Below the pieces are notes generated by a model that saw only the letters and a list, made by a program, of their open reading frames with translations, was not told the origin of the DNA and did no database searches. From positions 3,100,001 through 3,164,000 of the forward strand of contig CM071589.1 in the NCBI GenBank assembly GCA_036429605.1: DNA of 64,000 nt, given 5' to 3'. Position numbers and translations under genes: made by a program. Below are positions 1 to 11,330 of the stretch, one piece after another; positions within the stretch are counted from its first letter, which is position 1; every line of letters starts with the position of its first letter. Source of the stretch: Cladobotryum mycophilum (lineage: Eukaryota; Ascomycota; Sordariomycetes; Hypocreales; Hypocreaceae).

Positions 1-564
1 GTGGTGGGTGGTGCAGCCAAGCTCAAAGTGATGTGGGTGAATTGGGTTGAATGGCATGATTCAGGATAAAACGCCTGGTCTCGAACTTGAGTGTTTGAAA
101 GCCTTGTCAGACATGCGACGAGTAAGGTGCAGCCAAAGCGTAGGTATTACTGGTAATACTACTAACATCGATGTCACAGCCTTGGGGCTCTAAATTTACC
201 TGCAACTGTAGATCTGGCCTAGGCTTGCCGGACCAGGTGAGTACAAGTAGTAGTAGGGGGAAAAATGAGGTCAATGCCGGGGCGGACAAATCCGTGGATG
301 AATGAATATTTGTTTATCAGGCCTAGAACATCCAAAAAACGCACGTGGTCGCTGTCAACGGCCGTCGCCAAGTTGCTAAGTCTTAATATGCGCATCAGCA
401 ACTTATTTGTCAAAACAGAGGGAGGGGAGAAGATTACAAATGTCGCTTGTGCTCCCTTTGCGAGTGAGAACTAAAAACTCAATTGGATCTAATCCTGTAG
501 ATTCTGGGCGATATGCATGCATGCAGGTTTTGCACAGCCCGGTGGATTGACGACGACGACGACC

Positions 565-612
565 ACACTGACACTGACACTGACACTGACACTGACACCG
601 ACACCGACACCG
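565..612 (+). repeat. hexanucleotide minisatellite (ACACTG)5(ACACCG)3
   Basis: Five tandem copies of ACACTG are followed directly by three copies of ACACCG. The two halves differ by one base at position 5 of the unit. The array lies in non-coding DNA. Confidence 0.95.
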
Positions 613-3104
613 ACAGGTTCGTTGCTGTCAAAGCAGAAAAGAGAGAGAGAGAATGTGTGTGTGTGTGCTCCGTACCGTGAATTGCTCCGTCGCCGTCGGG
701 AAGCTGAACAGCCGGACTGGTCTCACTATGTTGGACTGGACCTTTTAACGAAAAAACGTGGAACGTCAGAAGCTTATTTCGAATCACGTTGATGGTAAGA
801 TTTGTCAACTATTAGATCTTTGTCAGTACGATTAATTAATTGATTCATCAATAGAAGAAGAACAAAATTGAATCAGGCAAATTTCCAGAATATTGCCAGT
901 TGAAACGTTCGTAAGACAACATCTGGCACAAATCACGATTGTACTATTAGTAGTAGTACAGAGAGTACGAACAGACAGTAAGCACAAGGCTTGTGATTGT
1001 GAACCATCTTGTGCAGCAGTGAAACAATAGACGTTTTGGGGGAGTCAATAATCCATCATCATTATCATCAGCATCATGCCCTCCTTTTCCGATGATCGCA
1101 ATAAAAGATGTGACTGTGATTGACTTTTGGCTGCCTTGCATATCACATCTTTTTTTTTGGGGGTCTGATATGACTTGTAAAAAGGACGGCGCTGCATCGA
1201 ATGAATCGCTTTGCTTGCTTTTCTTAACCATCAGCCGCATTCATTGCATGAGAGCTGCGAGCAAGGGAGAGAACAAAGCAAAAGCTGCTGCCGGAACGAG
1301 GGCGATCCGTGCACACGAAGAATGCAAGGGGACATGACAAAGGACATGTCAGAACAGAACAGAGCAGAGCTGATCTTGTGATGGATGGATTGATTGATTG
1401 ATTGATTGATCGCAGTCGGTGCAATTCAATTCACGGCCATGGCGGAGACGGCGTAAGAAAGTTGTAAAATGTGTCAAATGTATTAATGAATGAGTCGCTT
1501 TCAGTGAGGCTATGTTCGCCAGTGTCCAGTGAGTGTGTGTGATGTGTGTTTGTGTGTGTGTGGTTTTCATTGATCAATCAGTGGACGTGAATGTCAGACG
1601 CTGTCGTCATGTATGTACAAGTAAAAGAGTAAAGAGAGCAAAGTCCCTCCATCCTTGACCCTCTCGAGTCCCCACTTCTCGAAATCGGCGCTATAGTACA
1701 GTCACCAACAGGGGTATATTCATACTGTGTGTGCTCTTTTCCCCGTTTGGGCTTTGGCGCACAGCAGCGCAGAATCCTAAAGCCAGAAGAAACCGCCAAG
1801 GCTGGGAAGAAGGACGAGATGAATCTGTAGCCAAGGAAATATCCATTTTTTGGATGCGGAGAGCTGCAGGGCTAAAAAGAGTCGATCCAAAGCCTGCATC
1901 GTTTGTATGCCGCATACGTAGATGGATGGATGGATGGTCAATTCGTCACAGAATAAAAAAAAAAAAAAAGCCATCATCGCAGCGAAGCAAGGGAGAGAGA
2001 CATGTATTGTTCCTGCATCTGAAAACGAACAAAGCACCTACAAGTGCGGAGTACCTTTTGGATTTTAAAGGGGACACACACCACACACTGGCATCCACTA
2101 CAATCCAGCAAGCGAGTGCTACAGGTACCAGTATGAACTAAGAGCCTGGAGAACAACAACTCACTCAAAAATCCAGCAATCTGAAACATCTGATAGCCGC
2201 ACCTGCAAACGGCAGATACGGAGGTACGCTCGGTAAGGACGGGATTGGGTAGCGAGTCCGCGCGTACAGCTGCCGTCTGGGCGGCGGTCCAGGTGTTTCA
2301 ACGGTGGGGGAGACTCTATATTTACAATTCAGCCAGGTACCCGCCTAACAGATCGGCTAACAGGTCTCCTGCGTTTCGTTCCTGAGCCCACAAGTCTCAC
2401 ACATATCGCTATCAGGAGGAACCGAAACGAAATGCAAGCTTGCACTCACCTAACTGCAGTTTTGCAAGATAAAAAAGACACGAGACATGCAGAGCCTTGT
2501 CATGGAATGAAACGCTCCTCCGATGGCAGGCTGGGCTGACGCCTTCAATCTTATCACTTGTCTCTGTATCTTCACCAGCACCAGCACCAGCACCAGCACC
2601 CGTTTTCGCGTGCGCCGTCGTCTGGCTAGACAACGACTAGAAGCTCGCCGCTCGGGAAGCACCGTCTGTTCTCGAACTTGGTGGACGAGGCGCTGCACAG
2701 GCAGGCACGGAAAGGAAGTTCGTTTTGAGCGGCAAACAAATGCATGTTTCAAACCTTGACACCATGAACCGGGTGTACCAGCTGTCTATGGTGTAGCCCT
2801 GTCTTGCAACTCTGAAATGTGGTTTAAAAATAGGAAGGAATAGGGTCTTTCTTTATCTCGATGCAGAGAGATTTTTGGTCTCAAAGTTTCTTAATTGAGA
2901 AGAGAAAATTCTTCTCGACGGCTGAAAGTTTTTGATGTGGAATGCTGATAAAGTTGTCTTGGAGAGGCAGGTCTTGGATAAAAAGATGCATATCTGACTC
3001 GGTATATGGAGGGAGTATGGAGGCATTGCAACCATCCAAGTGGAGGAGTAACATCGCTGCGAGCGGGATAGAAAGACTTGGATAGGTTAAAAAATCCTTA
3101 TTTT

Positions 3105-3132
3105 TTCTTTCTTTCTTTCTTTCTTTCTTTCC
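3105..3132 (+). repeat. TTTC microsatellite
   Basis: An uninterrupted tetranucleotide run of about seven units in the gene-poor left region. It is not within a recognised gene. Confidence 0.9.
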
Positions 3133-5419
3133 AGAAATCTATAGATATTAATTGCTCAATCATGTTAATTGTGCCCTTGTAATTTTCTGGATTTCTTTCT
3201 ACTATATAGTACTCATAAATACTAATTGTCCATGCTCCGGTTTTATAATCACCGGCGGTGTTTTTGTGTCACCGGCATGGCATCCAACCTTCGGCATCGC
3301 CATGTTCAGGATTGGAAGGCTGACTGACCGACCGACTGATTGCATGCGGCAGGATTTTTTGGGGGATTCAACTGCCGCCAGAGCCGTCCAACCGGAATTG
3401 GCTCGTTGCCTCACCATCATTTGTCTGGTCGTACAGTATCAAGAGTATCTACTCCCTCGTTGCTTTGCCGTTGATTCACTGTCGATCCCATCCATCGGCA
3501 GTCCCAAGTGCGGGAGGGAGAGAGGAGAGGGAGAGAGGAGAGGGAGAAGGAAAAGGAGGAAGGGGGGAGACAAAAGCAAATGACGGCATTCTTTGTCGCT
3601 GTTCGCCATGGGGGATCTTGACTAGTGGCGGCGGCGACGAAAGTTGAATGCGCCAGCAGAATGGGAAAATCCTACCTGTGATTGTTGCCTTGTCTGAACG
3701 AAGCTTTGGGCCTTGTGAACCTTGCGATTGGGCATTTGCGCGCGCATTGTACTGATTGTGAGAAGGGGGAAAGATGCCGTCGTGGCGTCACTTCCAGGAA
3801 CATGCAGCCGCCCTTGAATCAGGGCACACCAAAAAAGATCTACAGGTGTTGTTTTAAAGTAAGTAAGGGATGGAAGGGTAGGGCACATGATGCATGCATG
3901 AGCAAGGCGAGTCAAAAGTCAGCTACGGAGTAATAAATGAAGTTGCTTCAAACTGGTGATATATCCCTCGCATTTATATTGTATGTATTCCGTATGGAGC
4001 ATCTACGTAAGTATGCATGCATGCATGTATGAAGATACTTACTACCTATAGTACATGGTCGAGTTTCTCCGTCTCTATCCATCCATTCATCCATCCATCC
4101 ATCCGTTACCCAACATCCATAATCCTTGAGCCGCGCAGCCGTCCTGCTGCCACATCTTTCACGATCCAGCAGCATCGCCGAATCCGCATCCGCCTCCAGC
4201 CACATACATCCCTTGTTCCCTTTCCTAGTGCATACTTTCTTCTCTCCCTCGGCCTTGGCCTTTTCGTACTGCCAAATCTGTTTCAATCATCTGTTCTGCG
4301 TGCATGAAGCAGTGTGTGTGTTTTTTTTTTTTTTTTTTAATGCGGGTAACAAGCCTTCCCAGGGCTTCAACCAGCCTATGGAAGCCCTCTAGCACTCCCT
4401 TGGCAACCCTTGCGCAGCTGCACCCCGGCTGCTGGCTTGACCCTTTGGGCGGCGACTACTTCGTACAGGTGCCCTGCTGTGTGCAAGTCCACTTGCAGCC
4501 CACCTGCAGTCCACTTACAGGGCACTACACGCAGCCTAAATCGACCATTGACCCCACCCCCAGCGCCCCTAGAGTGCTTCGAGCACCCTTGAGCACCCTC
4601 AATCACCCTCTAGAGGGCACCCGAGGGCGACCACCCACCCCCTACCTACTAGGTAGGTACATCCATACATACAGTAGCGCTGGCACAGTGCACAGTGCGT
4701 CGCTCGCTCGTTCCCACCTTCTGACTTGAGGGAAAACAACCACCCCCTTGCTTGGTTGCTTGCTTTGGCTTGGGCCTGCAGGATTGAAAGGTGGGTGGTG
4801 GGTGGGTGGTGTGGATGAGTTGAGTGAGTAAGTGAGTAAGTGGGCAAGTGCGTGGAATGGCCTGGCCTGGTTCGTTTTTTAAACTTGTCTCGCCTCCTCC
4901 TCCTTCTTAATAACCGCTCCACCTGCTGCTGCTACTGCTGCTGCACTCCGCAGTCAACCGCTCGTTCGCTCACTCACTCTGGCAAAACCGGATCGACCTT
5001 TTGATTCTTTTTTTCCCATCAGCATCATCACCAACGCACGGCAATTTCCCCTTGCTGCTGCTGTTGCATCTCCCAGTCCAGTCCAGTGTCGCTTTTTAGC
5101 CATCGAATACACAAAAGGGGGACAGTCGCTCAAAGCAAGATCAGCGACACGCATCTAGTATTACGCGCACGAACAGCGGCGACGACGAGAGGGTGGACCA
5201 CCTTTTTTCTTTCCCTCCAGGCCTTTCAGTTGGATGCTGGGCCTTTTTGAGTGGCCGCTCAGCCCCCCGAATAAATTCACGACGGCTCTTCATCAACCAG
5301 TCTGGCTCTCAAAAGCCTGACACATTAAAACCATCAATGCTGGCGACATCCCTGCGCGTCTAGACCTCTCGAGTCAATGCAACCCAAACCCGTATTCGCA
5401 TAATCCTCGACATCTCAAA

Positions 5420-6895
5420 ATGCCCGTCGTCGGTCAACTGTTAGGCGAGGTCGCCAACATCGTCGTGAGGGCTGCCAACGACACTTCTGCGTCCCCTACT
5501 ACAACCACAGGCGATCCCACATCGACTTCACTCGTCAGCCCTCAGGCATCGACATCCACCGCCGATGGAGGGGGCGGCAAGCCGGATAATGGATCGAGTT
5601 CTCCGCTGCTTTTCTTCGTTGCTCTAGGCTTTGGCGTAGTTTTTACCAACCTATGGTGAGTTCATGGCTGGAATTCATTTATTCTCTGTTGCTCCAACAG
5701 CGAAGTGATGGAATATACTGTTCCGAGAACTACTCATCTAACCTGATAACAGGATCATCGTCGGTGTGAAGTATTGCTTTAGGTACAATGCTCGCAACCG
5801 AGCGAGAATGACCAACGAGGATGGCGAGCCCATCAATCTTGAGAACATGCCCCGACCCCATCGGCGACGCCGCGAGAAAAAATTAATGTCCATGGATGAA
5901 GTAAACGAAAAATTCCCCATGATGAAATACAAGAGCTGGGTATCTCAACGAGCCAGAGAAGGACTACCCACAACTGGAGGGGTTGGAGCACCCGCTAGTC
6001 GACCAAACAGTGTTCGCGATGTTGATGGCGTTGTTGCACCTGTCGCCGCCAAGGATCGTTCTTCTACCGAGGAACCATCTTCCGATACTACGCCCAGGAC
6101 TAAGCCACCCTCAGCCGTCATCGAGACCGAATTAGTCGAGGACACAGAAAAGGAAAACAAGCAGAAAAAGGACGGCGATTCGGAGCCTGCAGATGCTGGT
6201 GTCGCCTCTGATGATGCGTCAACGAAAGCGCGAAACCTTGAACGAGTGGGGAGCGAAGAAGAGGAAGAGGATGACGAGCATATCGATGCCGCCCTCCCCC
6301 CGAGCTCCTCAATACGGCTGGCGATACCTGCGCCATTTGCATTGATACTCTTGAAGATGACGACGACGTTCGTGGCTTAACTTGTGGTCATGCTTTCCAT
6401 GCTGTTTGCGTTGATCCATGGTTGACAAGCCGCCGCGCCTGCTGTCCTCTCTGCAAGGCAGATTATTACACCCCGAAACCACGACCTAACCCTGAGGGTG
6501 ATGGCACCCTCCAGAACCCTACTCTCGACCCACGCACTAATCGACTCAACCTCCCTTCTGGCTTGCCGTCAGCCTGGTTCCGTTCCAATGGCTCTGCAAG
6601 ACCAACCGTTGCCTTGTTGGCTGTGCCTAGACGACAGCGACGAGGTGACCGGGATCAGAACCCACCTCGGATTCAGAGCGATAGCCCTGCAGCTACTCCA
6701 GAGGGTCAGACAACAGGGGAAACACAGGCACCGGAAAGGGGTATGCTCTCCTCTGTTCGCCATGCTCTTCGGTTTGGGCGTCGAAACAACGACCAGGCTG
6801 CCAGCCCAGCTGCGCCATCAAATATGACTGAGGCGGTAACTCCTTCACAATTGGAGTCTGGGGCTCGACAGCAGACCACGCCGGCTGCTTCATGA
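5420..6895 (+). CDS. membrane-anchored RING-H2 finger protein (frame broken by one base)
   Basis: Probable membrane-bound E3 ubiquitin ligase. Exon 1 is 5420-5655. The intron 5656-5752 has donor GTGAGT, branch CTAAC and acceptor CAG. Exon 2 runs from 5753 to the TGA at 6893-6895. A hydrophobic segment spanning the intron (residues about 58-87) follows a Ser/Thr-rich N-terminus. Around residues 272-313 there is a complete C3H2C3 RING: CAIC, then CGHAFH, a Cys, and CPLC. The tail is basic and low-complexity. The sequence upstream of the RING is read in a different frame from the RING itself. One extra C in the C6 run at 6296-6301 joins them as ...ALPPELLNTAGDTCAIC and makes the CDS 1380 nt (459 aa). 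Splicing out 6246-6304 would also restore the frame, but it has a weak donor, no branch point and removes an acidic stretch. The substrate is unknown. Confidence 0.85.
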
Positions 6896-7675
6896 AGCAA
6901 GAAATTCTTTATACTTGTGACAAAGAGTTATGATACCCATATATGATCGGGAAACTCGGACACATTGTACTTGTGCTTCTACCCTTTTTTTTATCATCTA
7001 TTTCCCCTTTCCTTATACCTTCAAATGGTCGACGATTTTCCTCTTTAGCGATGGCATTCTCTCATTTAACAACATACCCCTTGTTGAACACTACCGTCAC
7101 GAAACCTCTTTATACTAGTATACACCGAATCTGGGATGGTTTTCTCGTTATGACACAGCATATCTGTTTTTTTTTTGCGATTGTTTTTCTTTACCTTTAC
7201 CTGGTTGCGCTGCGGCAGCCAGGAACGATAGCTGGGATGGGTTATATATATGCATCCTTGCGGGCCTATGATGGCCAGAGAAAGGTTTGTTTCATACATA
7301 GCTTGGGATCAAAGGACGGTGGTACGGTTGCTTGTGCTTTTATCTGCCCGGGGTTTGTATAAGAAGGTGAAATGCTGTTATTTTTGCATCTGGGCTGGAA
7401 GTTTTTGGGATTCCGGTTGAAGGATGGGATAACTGGATGGGATGGACAGGAAGGGTGTCGTGGAGTTTGGTGGTCTTAGTGATAGCTTTTAACAGCTCAA
7501 AGTTATCAATGCGAAGATAGAAGTCAAACAAACAATTTGCCTCGTTGTGAAATCAAGGTCATGTTTTTCCATACTATCCAATTTGTATACCCTATGTGCC
7601 ATGATTTTTTTGAAATCTTGGCCATTCCTTGTTTCCTGAACTCCACGTAACTCTGATGAATATGTATAAAGACGA
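6896..7675. other. convergent 3' intergenic region
   Basis: Space between the 3' ends of the RING-H2 gene (plus) and the GPALPP gene (minus). It is AT- and T-rich with no supported gene. The long open reading past 7676 on the minus strand is a read-through artefact of the frameshift in the GPALPP gene. Confidence 0.6.
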
Positions 7676-8838
7676 CTATAAAAATGAACCCTTTGCAAAC
7701 CTCCCCCAAAGTTGGCCGACTTATTAATGAGCTCCCTCCTCTGCGACGTATTTATTTTACCACCAAGTGCCATGTCCTTTTCTCTATCAAACGCCCTCTT
7801 GCTCGGGTCGTCCTCTTCTTCTTCTTCTTCTTCTCCTTCCTTCTTGTCACCCCCTTTCTTGTGTTTCCCGCTGCTGCGATCGCCGTCTTTTCGGTTCTGA
7901 TGCTCCTCGTACAGGCTCCTCCCCCTCTGCGCCTCGATGCTAGCCGCGATGCCCCTATCGCGCTCCTCCCTAGCGCGCCTCCTCTCCTCCGCCAGGGGGT
8001 CGAGCCTCGCGCCGGACCCGTCGTCCGGCGCCGTCCTGCCGAGCACCGAGTCCTGCAGCCTGCGGAGCTTCTCCTCAGGGGTCTCGGTCCATATGGAGGG
8101 GGCGCCCTGGGCGGGGGCCTTGGCGGCGGGCTTGGAGGCGAACTTGCGGGCCTTGAGGCGGGTGGTGTCGCGCTCGGAGAAGGTGCTTGAGGAAGGCGGC
8201 GGGGCGAGCATCCATTCGTCGCGCTTGGGGGCGGTGGAGGTGTCCTCGAGGGAAGGGAGGGTAGGGCCTATGGGGTGGGCGCGGGGGTTGGATGTGGAGG
8301 GGAGGGATGGGCCGAAGTCATCTTCTGAGTCGGAGGAGGAGTCTGTTTCTAGGTCTGCTACTGCTGCTGCTGCTGGAGGAGCTGGACCTGATATAGGCCT
8401 TGAAGGAGCTTGTGGTTTTGTTGTTGATGTGGGTTCGTGCTCGATAGAGGGAGGGAGTGTTGGACCAGCTATTGGTCTTGAAGGACCAGATATTCTAGCT
8501 AGAGATGGAGGAGCTCTAGGACCAACATCTTCATCATCCGAGTCCAGGTCAATCTCGTCCGTATTCGAAGCCGGAAGAGCAGGCCCAACTACAGGCCTCA
8601 AAGGTCCCGATACTCTAGCTGCTATCGACGGCGGCGCCCGAGGACCAACATCATCCGAGTCCGAATCCGAATCCGAATCCCCCAGATCAATCTCGTTCGT
8701 ATTCTTGGTTGCGCCGGGGGCGTCGCGCCGCGGGTGCTTGTTCGACGAGGACGACGCATTGCCATCCTCCTCCTCCAGATCCGGAGTTCGTTTCCTCTTT
8801 GTGAGATGCGGAGGGAGTTGGGGCCCTATAGCTGACAT
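7676..8838 (-). CDS. GPALPP-motif / DUF3752 protein (frame broken near the C-terminus)
   Basis: Intronless gene matching the GPALPP1 (DUF3752) family, whose function is not established. The N-terminus begins MSAIGPQLPPHL and is followed by repeated GPxLPP-like words (VGPALPAS, AGPTLPPS) alternating with Asp/Ser acidic tracts. A basic, charged C-terminal half carries the family core from about residue 210, including TPEEKLRRL and ALGGKINTSQRRELINKSANFG. Just after that core the frame drifts. The C5 run at 7703-7707 (G5 in the coding strand) appears one base short. With six G the protein ends NFGGRFAKGSFL and then TAG at 7676-7678, for 387 aa. As given, the frame reads on to 7489 with unrelated sequence. 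The start at 8838 opens directly on the family motif. Confidence 0.85.
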
Positions 8839-9046
8839 GTTTTTTTATTCTGTTTGTATAAATGGTAGAATTTGGTTGTTGTGTGTTGGAATGTAAAGCT
8901 TGTCGCAGGACATATGCGAGTGCAAGGTCAAACGATTTCAATGTTGAAATGTTGGCTGAGCGATGTCACTGGGAGGAAGCTGACTGTATGGTATGCATTA
9001 AGACGGTTGGCTCTCAGCAAATGAGATGACAAAGATCATTTCAATC

Positions 9047-9126
9047 GGCCGTGTGGCTCAATGGCAGAGCGTCTGACTACGATTTAGTACATCAGGAGGT
9101 TGCAGGTTCGACCCCTGTCTCGGTCA
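9047..9126 (+). tRNA. tRNA-Arg(ACG), copy 1, with 8-nt intron
   Basis: Cloverleaf built by hand. The D stem is GCTC/GAGC, the anticodon stem TCTGA/TCAGG, and the T arm GCAGG-TTCGACC-CCTGT. The acceptor is GGCCGTG with CTCGGTC (one U-U mismatch and one G-U pair) and the discriminator is A. The anticodon ACG lies at 9079-9081. The loop is eight bases too long, which fits an intron at the canonical 37/38 position (9083-9090, TTTAGTAC). A T5 Pol III terminator follows at 9130-9134. Confidence 0.9.
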
Positions 9127-9526
9127 ATCTTTTTGTCGCTAAATCAGGGCATGCCAAATAAAACGACCATGGTGCTTTGGTTGAATTTTTTTTTACTGGG
9201 CACGTTTTATAGAACTACCAATGATCAACCTTATAGCAGGTAGGACTGCTGTAGAATACAAAGAATCCTAGGGTACTCCGTACAAAAGAGAAAATAGGGC
9301 AGCCTTTGAGCAGCAGAAACAGTACGCTTATCGAGGCAATAGACAAGAAAACTAGTTCCACGTATAGCCGTGAATAAAAAGAAAAGAACAGCTGTACGAG
9401 TTCTAGGGTTAGATAGAACAGATAGCCATAAAAGCATATCCATAAGAGAGGAGTATTTCATAACCTGAAATACCAAAAAGGTATTATTACATGAAGGTAA
9501 ATTTGCATGTTAAACAAGCAAAAAAT
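9127..9526. other. spacer between inverted tRNA-Arg copies
   Basis: No supported gene. An 81-codon open frame on the minus strand has no recognisable domain and is probably chance. It contains one exact TACTCCGTA word at 9274-9282. Confidence 0.5.
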
Positions 9527-9606
9527 TGACCGAGACAGGGGTCGAACCTGCAACCTCCTGATGTACTAAATCGTAGTCAGACGCTCTGCCATTGAGCCAC
9601 ACGGCC
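9527..9606 (-). tRNA. tRNA-Arg(ACG), copy 2, with 8-nt intron
   Basis: On the minus strand this is identical over its whole length to copy 1, including the TTTAGTAC intron. A run of A on the plus strand at 9520-9525 gives the T6 terminator on the minus strand. It faces copy 1, so the two transcripts converge. Confidence 0.9.
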
Positions 9607-9691
9607 GTTTCTTCTTGATGGGATTGAGCAACGAAAAATAATCCTGTGAGGATTCCAAGCAAGAGACATTGCGAGTAAAAAGCAAAAAGAT

Positions 9692-9770
9692 TGACCGAGA
9701 CAGGGGTCGAACCTGCAACCTCCTGATATACTATTCGTAGTCAGACGCTCTGCCATTGAGCCACACGGCC
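9692..9770 (-). tRNA. tRNA-Arg(ACG), copy 3, with 7-nt intron
   Basis: The exon sequence is the same as copies 1 and 2, but the intron is ATAGTAT (7 nt), giving 79 instead of 80 nt. The sequence just downstream of its 3' end resembles that of copy 2 (GCAAAAA then ATTGACC on the plus strand), suggesting a local tandem duplication. The T5 terminator is on the minus strand. Confidence 0.9.
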
Positions 9771-10310
9771 TGTTTCATGTCTGAAGGTATCAAGAATGAG
9801 GTAAAGAAGGTGCTGCGGGCTGAAGCACAAGGATAACGCCGGCGATGAGGGCCATGTGTCAATCGAGACAAAGTGTAAGAAGTGTTACGGGAAGTATACG
9901 CGCTTTTGAATGTTGGTGAATTAGCCATGTTGGAAAGATTTGACACTCTCAATCAAAGCCTCCAGACTATAGTTGCCTGCATTATGCCCTTTAACCGTGA
10001 TCATCATGGGCATCCAATGTTGATGATCCAAGTCAGCCCGTAAGGCGCCTCTTTCAGATGAAGTTGAGATATCATCGTGGCTTTGAACAATCCCGGAGAG
10101 CAATAACTGGCAACTAGAAAGAAGCTGAAGCATATGCCTCCGATACTTGTTCCAGGCCGAATGGGGGTGAGATGCTCAAAAGAGCTATCCGTCGCATGCT
10201 CGTCCCGTATAGCCCCAAAACCAGACATCGTGTAATATCATGGCTAGTAGTATCTTTTGGCTTTCCGGGCTCCCACTTCATCTCTAAACCTCAGGCATCT
10301 TGCGCTTCTT
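9771..10310. other. intergenic region between tRNA cluster and DNA glycosylase
   Basis: No supported gene. The open frames are short and without motifs. The right part is the 3' flank of the minus-strand DNA glycosylase gene. Confidence 0.5.
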
Positions 10311-11330
10311 CTACCACCTTGCCGGTCTTTGCATCTTTTTCTCCGCCTCAACTTCCCTCTCGGCTCTCCTCATCTTCACCCAGGATCCCAGTTCTGCCCA
10401 TACCTTTTGCTTCTCCGCAGGAGAGAGAGACGCAGCCAAGCCACTTGTGCTCGTTCCAACAAAAACTCTCGCCCCAGCCCATTCCCCTTCAATGACACCC
10501 ATATTCTCTGTCTCATCTTGCCATCCGTACTTGAAGGCTTTACCAACCGGACTGCCGTGTCGGACTCGCCAGATGCTTTCCCAGATACTCTTACCGACTA
10601 CACACATACTCTCAGGGCGCCAGCGACGGGCTTTCTCTTCGAGAGCGGCCACACCTTCATCCATTTCTTGCTTGCTCAATTCCGCTCCGTTACGACTTGG
10701 TCGAGCAACGATGTTGGTGAGACCAAGGCTGTAGAGTTCAGGCATCTGGCGGTCCTCCTCGGCACGGCATGGTCGAGGCGTGACACCACTAGAGAAGAGC
10801 AGTTTCCAGAAGAGGTTGGAAGGGTGGGCGTATGCGTGACCCTTCCGAGCCGTCTCGATGCCCGGATTAAGACCAATGAAAAAGACAAGCAGATTTGGCG
10901 CGACAGCGTCAGGGAGGAGGGGAAGGTGGGCGTAGGTTGAAGGCGGTGCATAGCCAGAGCTCGGTTTAGAGCGTTTCTTCTTTTTGGGAGAAGATGGTTT
11001 TGCGGTTGTGGCATTTGCGCTAGAGGATGATAATCGGCGCTTCCTTCTCGCTGGTGGTGAGGCTGGTGAGTTTGATGTTGAGGCAGGTGATATAACTGAG
11101 CTGGCAGAGGATGTGATTGTGGATGTACGCGAAGCTATTTGCCGTTGGCTTCGCCTTAATGGTTGCGAACTCGAGGCATACATGAAATCCTGCAGCTGCA
11201 GTCGCCCCTGAAATGTTGCCGGCTTACGAGGGCTACCATCCACTTTATCGCCATCTTGTCCTTCACGATCTGAACCCATTTGGTTTTGGGTGTTGGCTTG
11301 GCGCTTATGGCGTGTATAGAGACTCTTCAA
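10311..11330 (-). CDS. G/T(U)-mismatch-specific DNA glycosylase (TDG/Mug/Thp1 family)
   Basis: A 339-aa intronless protein of the uracil-DNA glycosylase superfamily that removes T or U mispaired with G in base-excision repair. The first ~140 residues are basic, Ser-rich and probably disordered, with a nuclear-type Lys/Arg cluster (KKKKR near 116-120). The catalytic domain starts near residue 140. Motif A is GLNPG (about 153-157), followed by YAHPSNLFWKLL, a helix region with GLTNIVARPS, and a late VGTSTSG motif in the position of the family's DNA-intercalating loop. The C-terminus is a charged helix. The start used is the first Met of the frame; a later Met at residue 18 is also possible. Fission yeast Thp1 is the best-known fungal relative; the exact substrate range is not readable from sequence. 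Confidence 0.9.
   Translation of the reverse strand: MKSLYTRHKRQANTQNQMGSDREGQDGDKVDGSPRKPATFQGRLQLQDFMYASSSQPLRRSQRQIASRTSTITSSASSVISPASTSNSPASPPARRKRRLSSSSANATTAKPSSPKKKKRSKPSSGYAPPSTYAHLPLLPDAVAPNLLVFFIGLNPGIETARKGHAYAHPSNLFWKLLFSSGVTPRPCRAEEDRQMPELYSLGLTNIVARPSRNGAELSKQEMDEGVAALEEKARRWRPESMCVVGKSIWESIWRVRHGSPVGKAFKYGWQDETENMGVIEGEWAGARVFVGTSTSGLAASLSPAEKQKVWAELGSWVKMRRAEREVEAEKKMQRPARW

Larger units (their letters stand above)
1..5419. other. gene-poor, repeat-rich intergenic region
   Basis: I see no convincing gene here. The open frames are short, lack family motifs and overlap on both strands. The stretch holds many simple repeats: an ACACTG/ACACCG hexamer array near 565-612, a run of AG then GT near 640-666, ATTG repeats near 1386-1410, a TTTC run near 3105-3132, CATC repeats near 4078-4104 and a long T run near 4321-4338. 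The last 400 bases or so (5000-5419) are probably the promoter and leader of the downstream RING gene. A spliced non-coding or lineage-specific gene cannot be excluded by eye. Confidence 0.6.

Noticed and set aside
7489..7675. Extended C-terminus of the GPALPP protein on the minus strand
   Set aside because: It exists only because of the one-base frame change at 7703-7707. The repaired frame stops at 7676 with a plausible family ending.
7937..8896. 319-codon plus-strand frame opposite the GPALPP gene
   Set aside because: Ser/Gly-rich low-complexity reading of the opposite strand. The minus strand carries the recognisable family.
9231..9476. 81-codon hydrophobic frame between tRNA genes
   Set aside because: AT-rich spacer that yields hydrophobic codons by composition. 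No signal of selection is visible.
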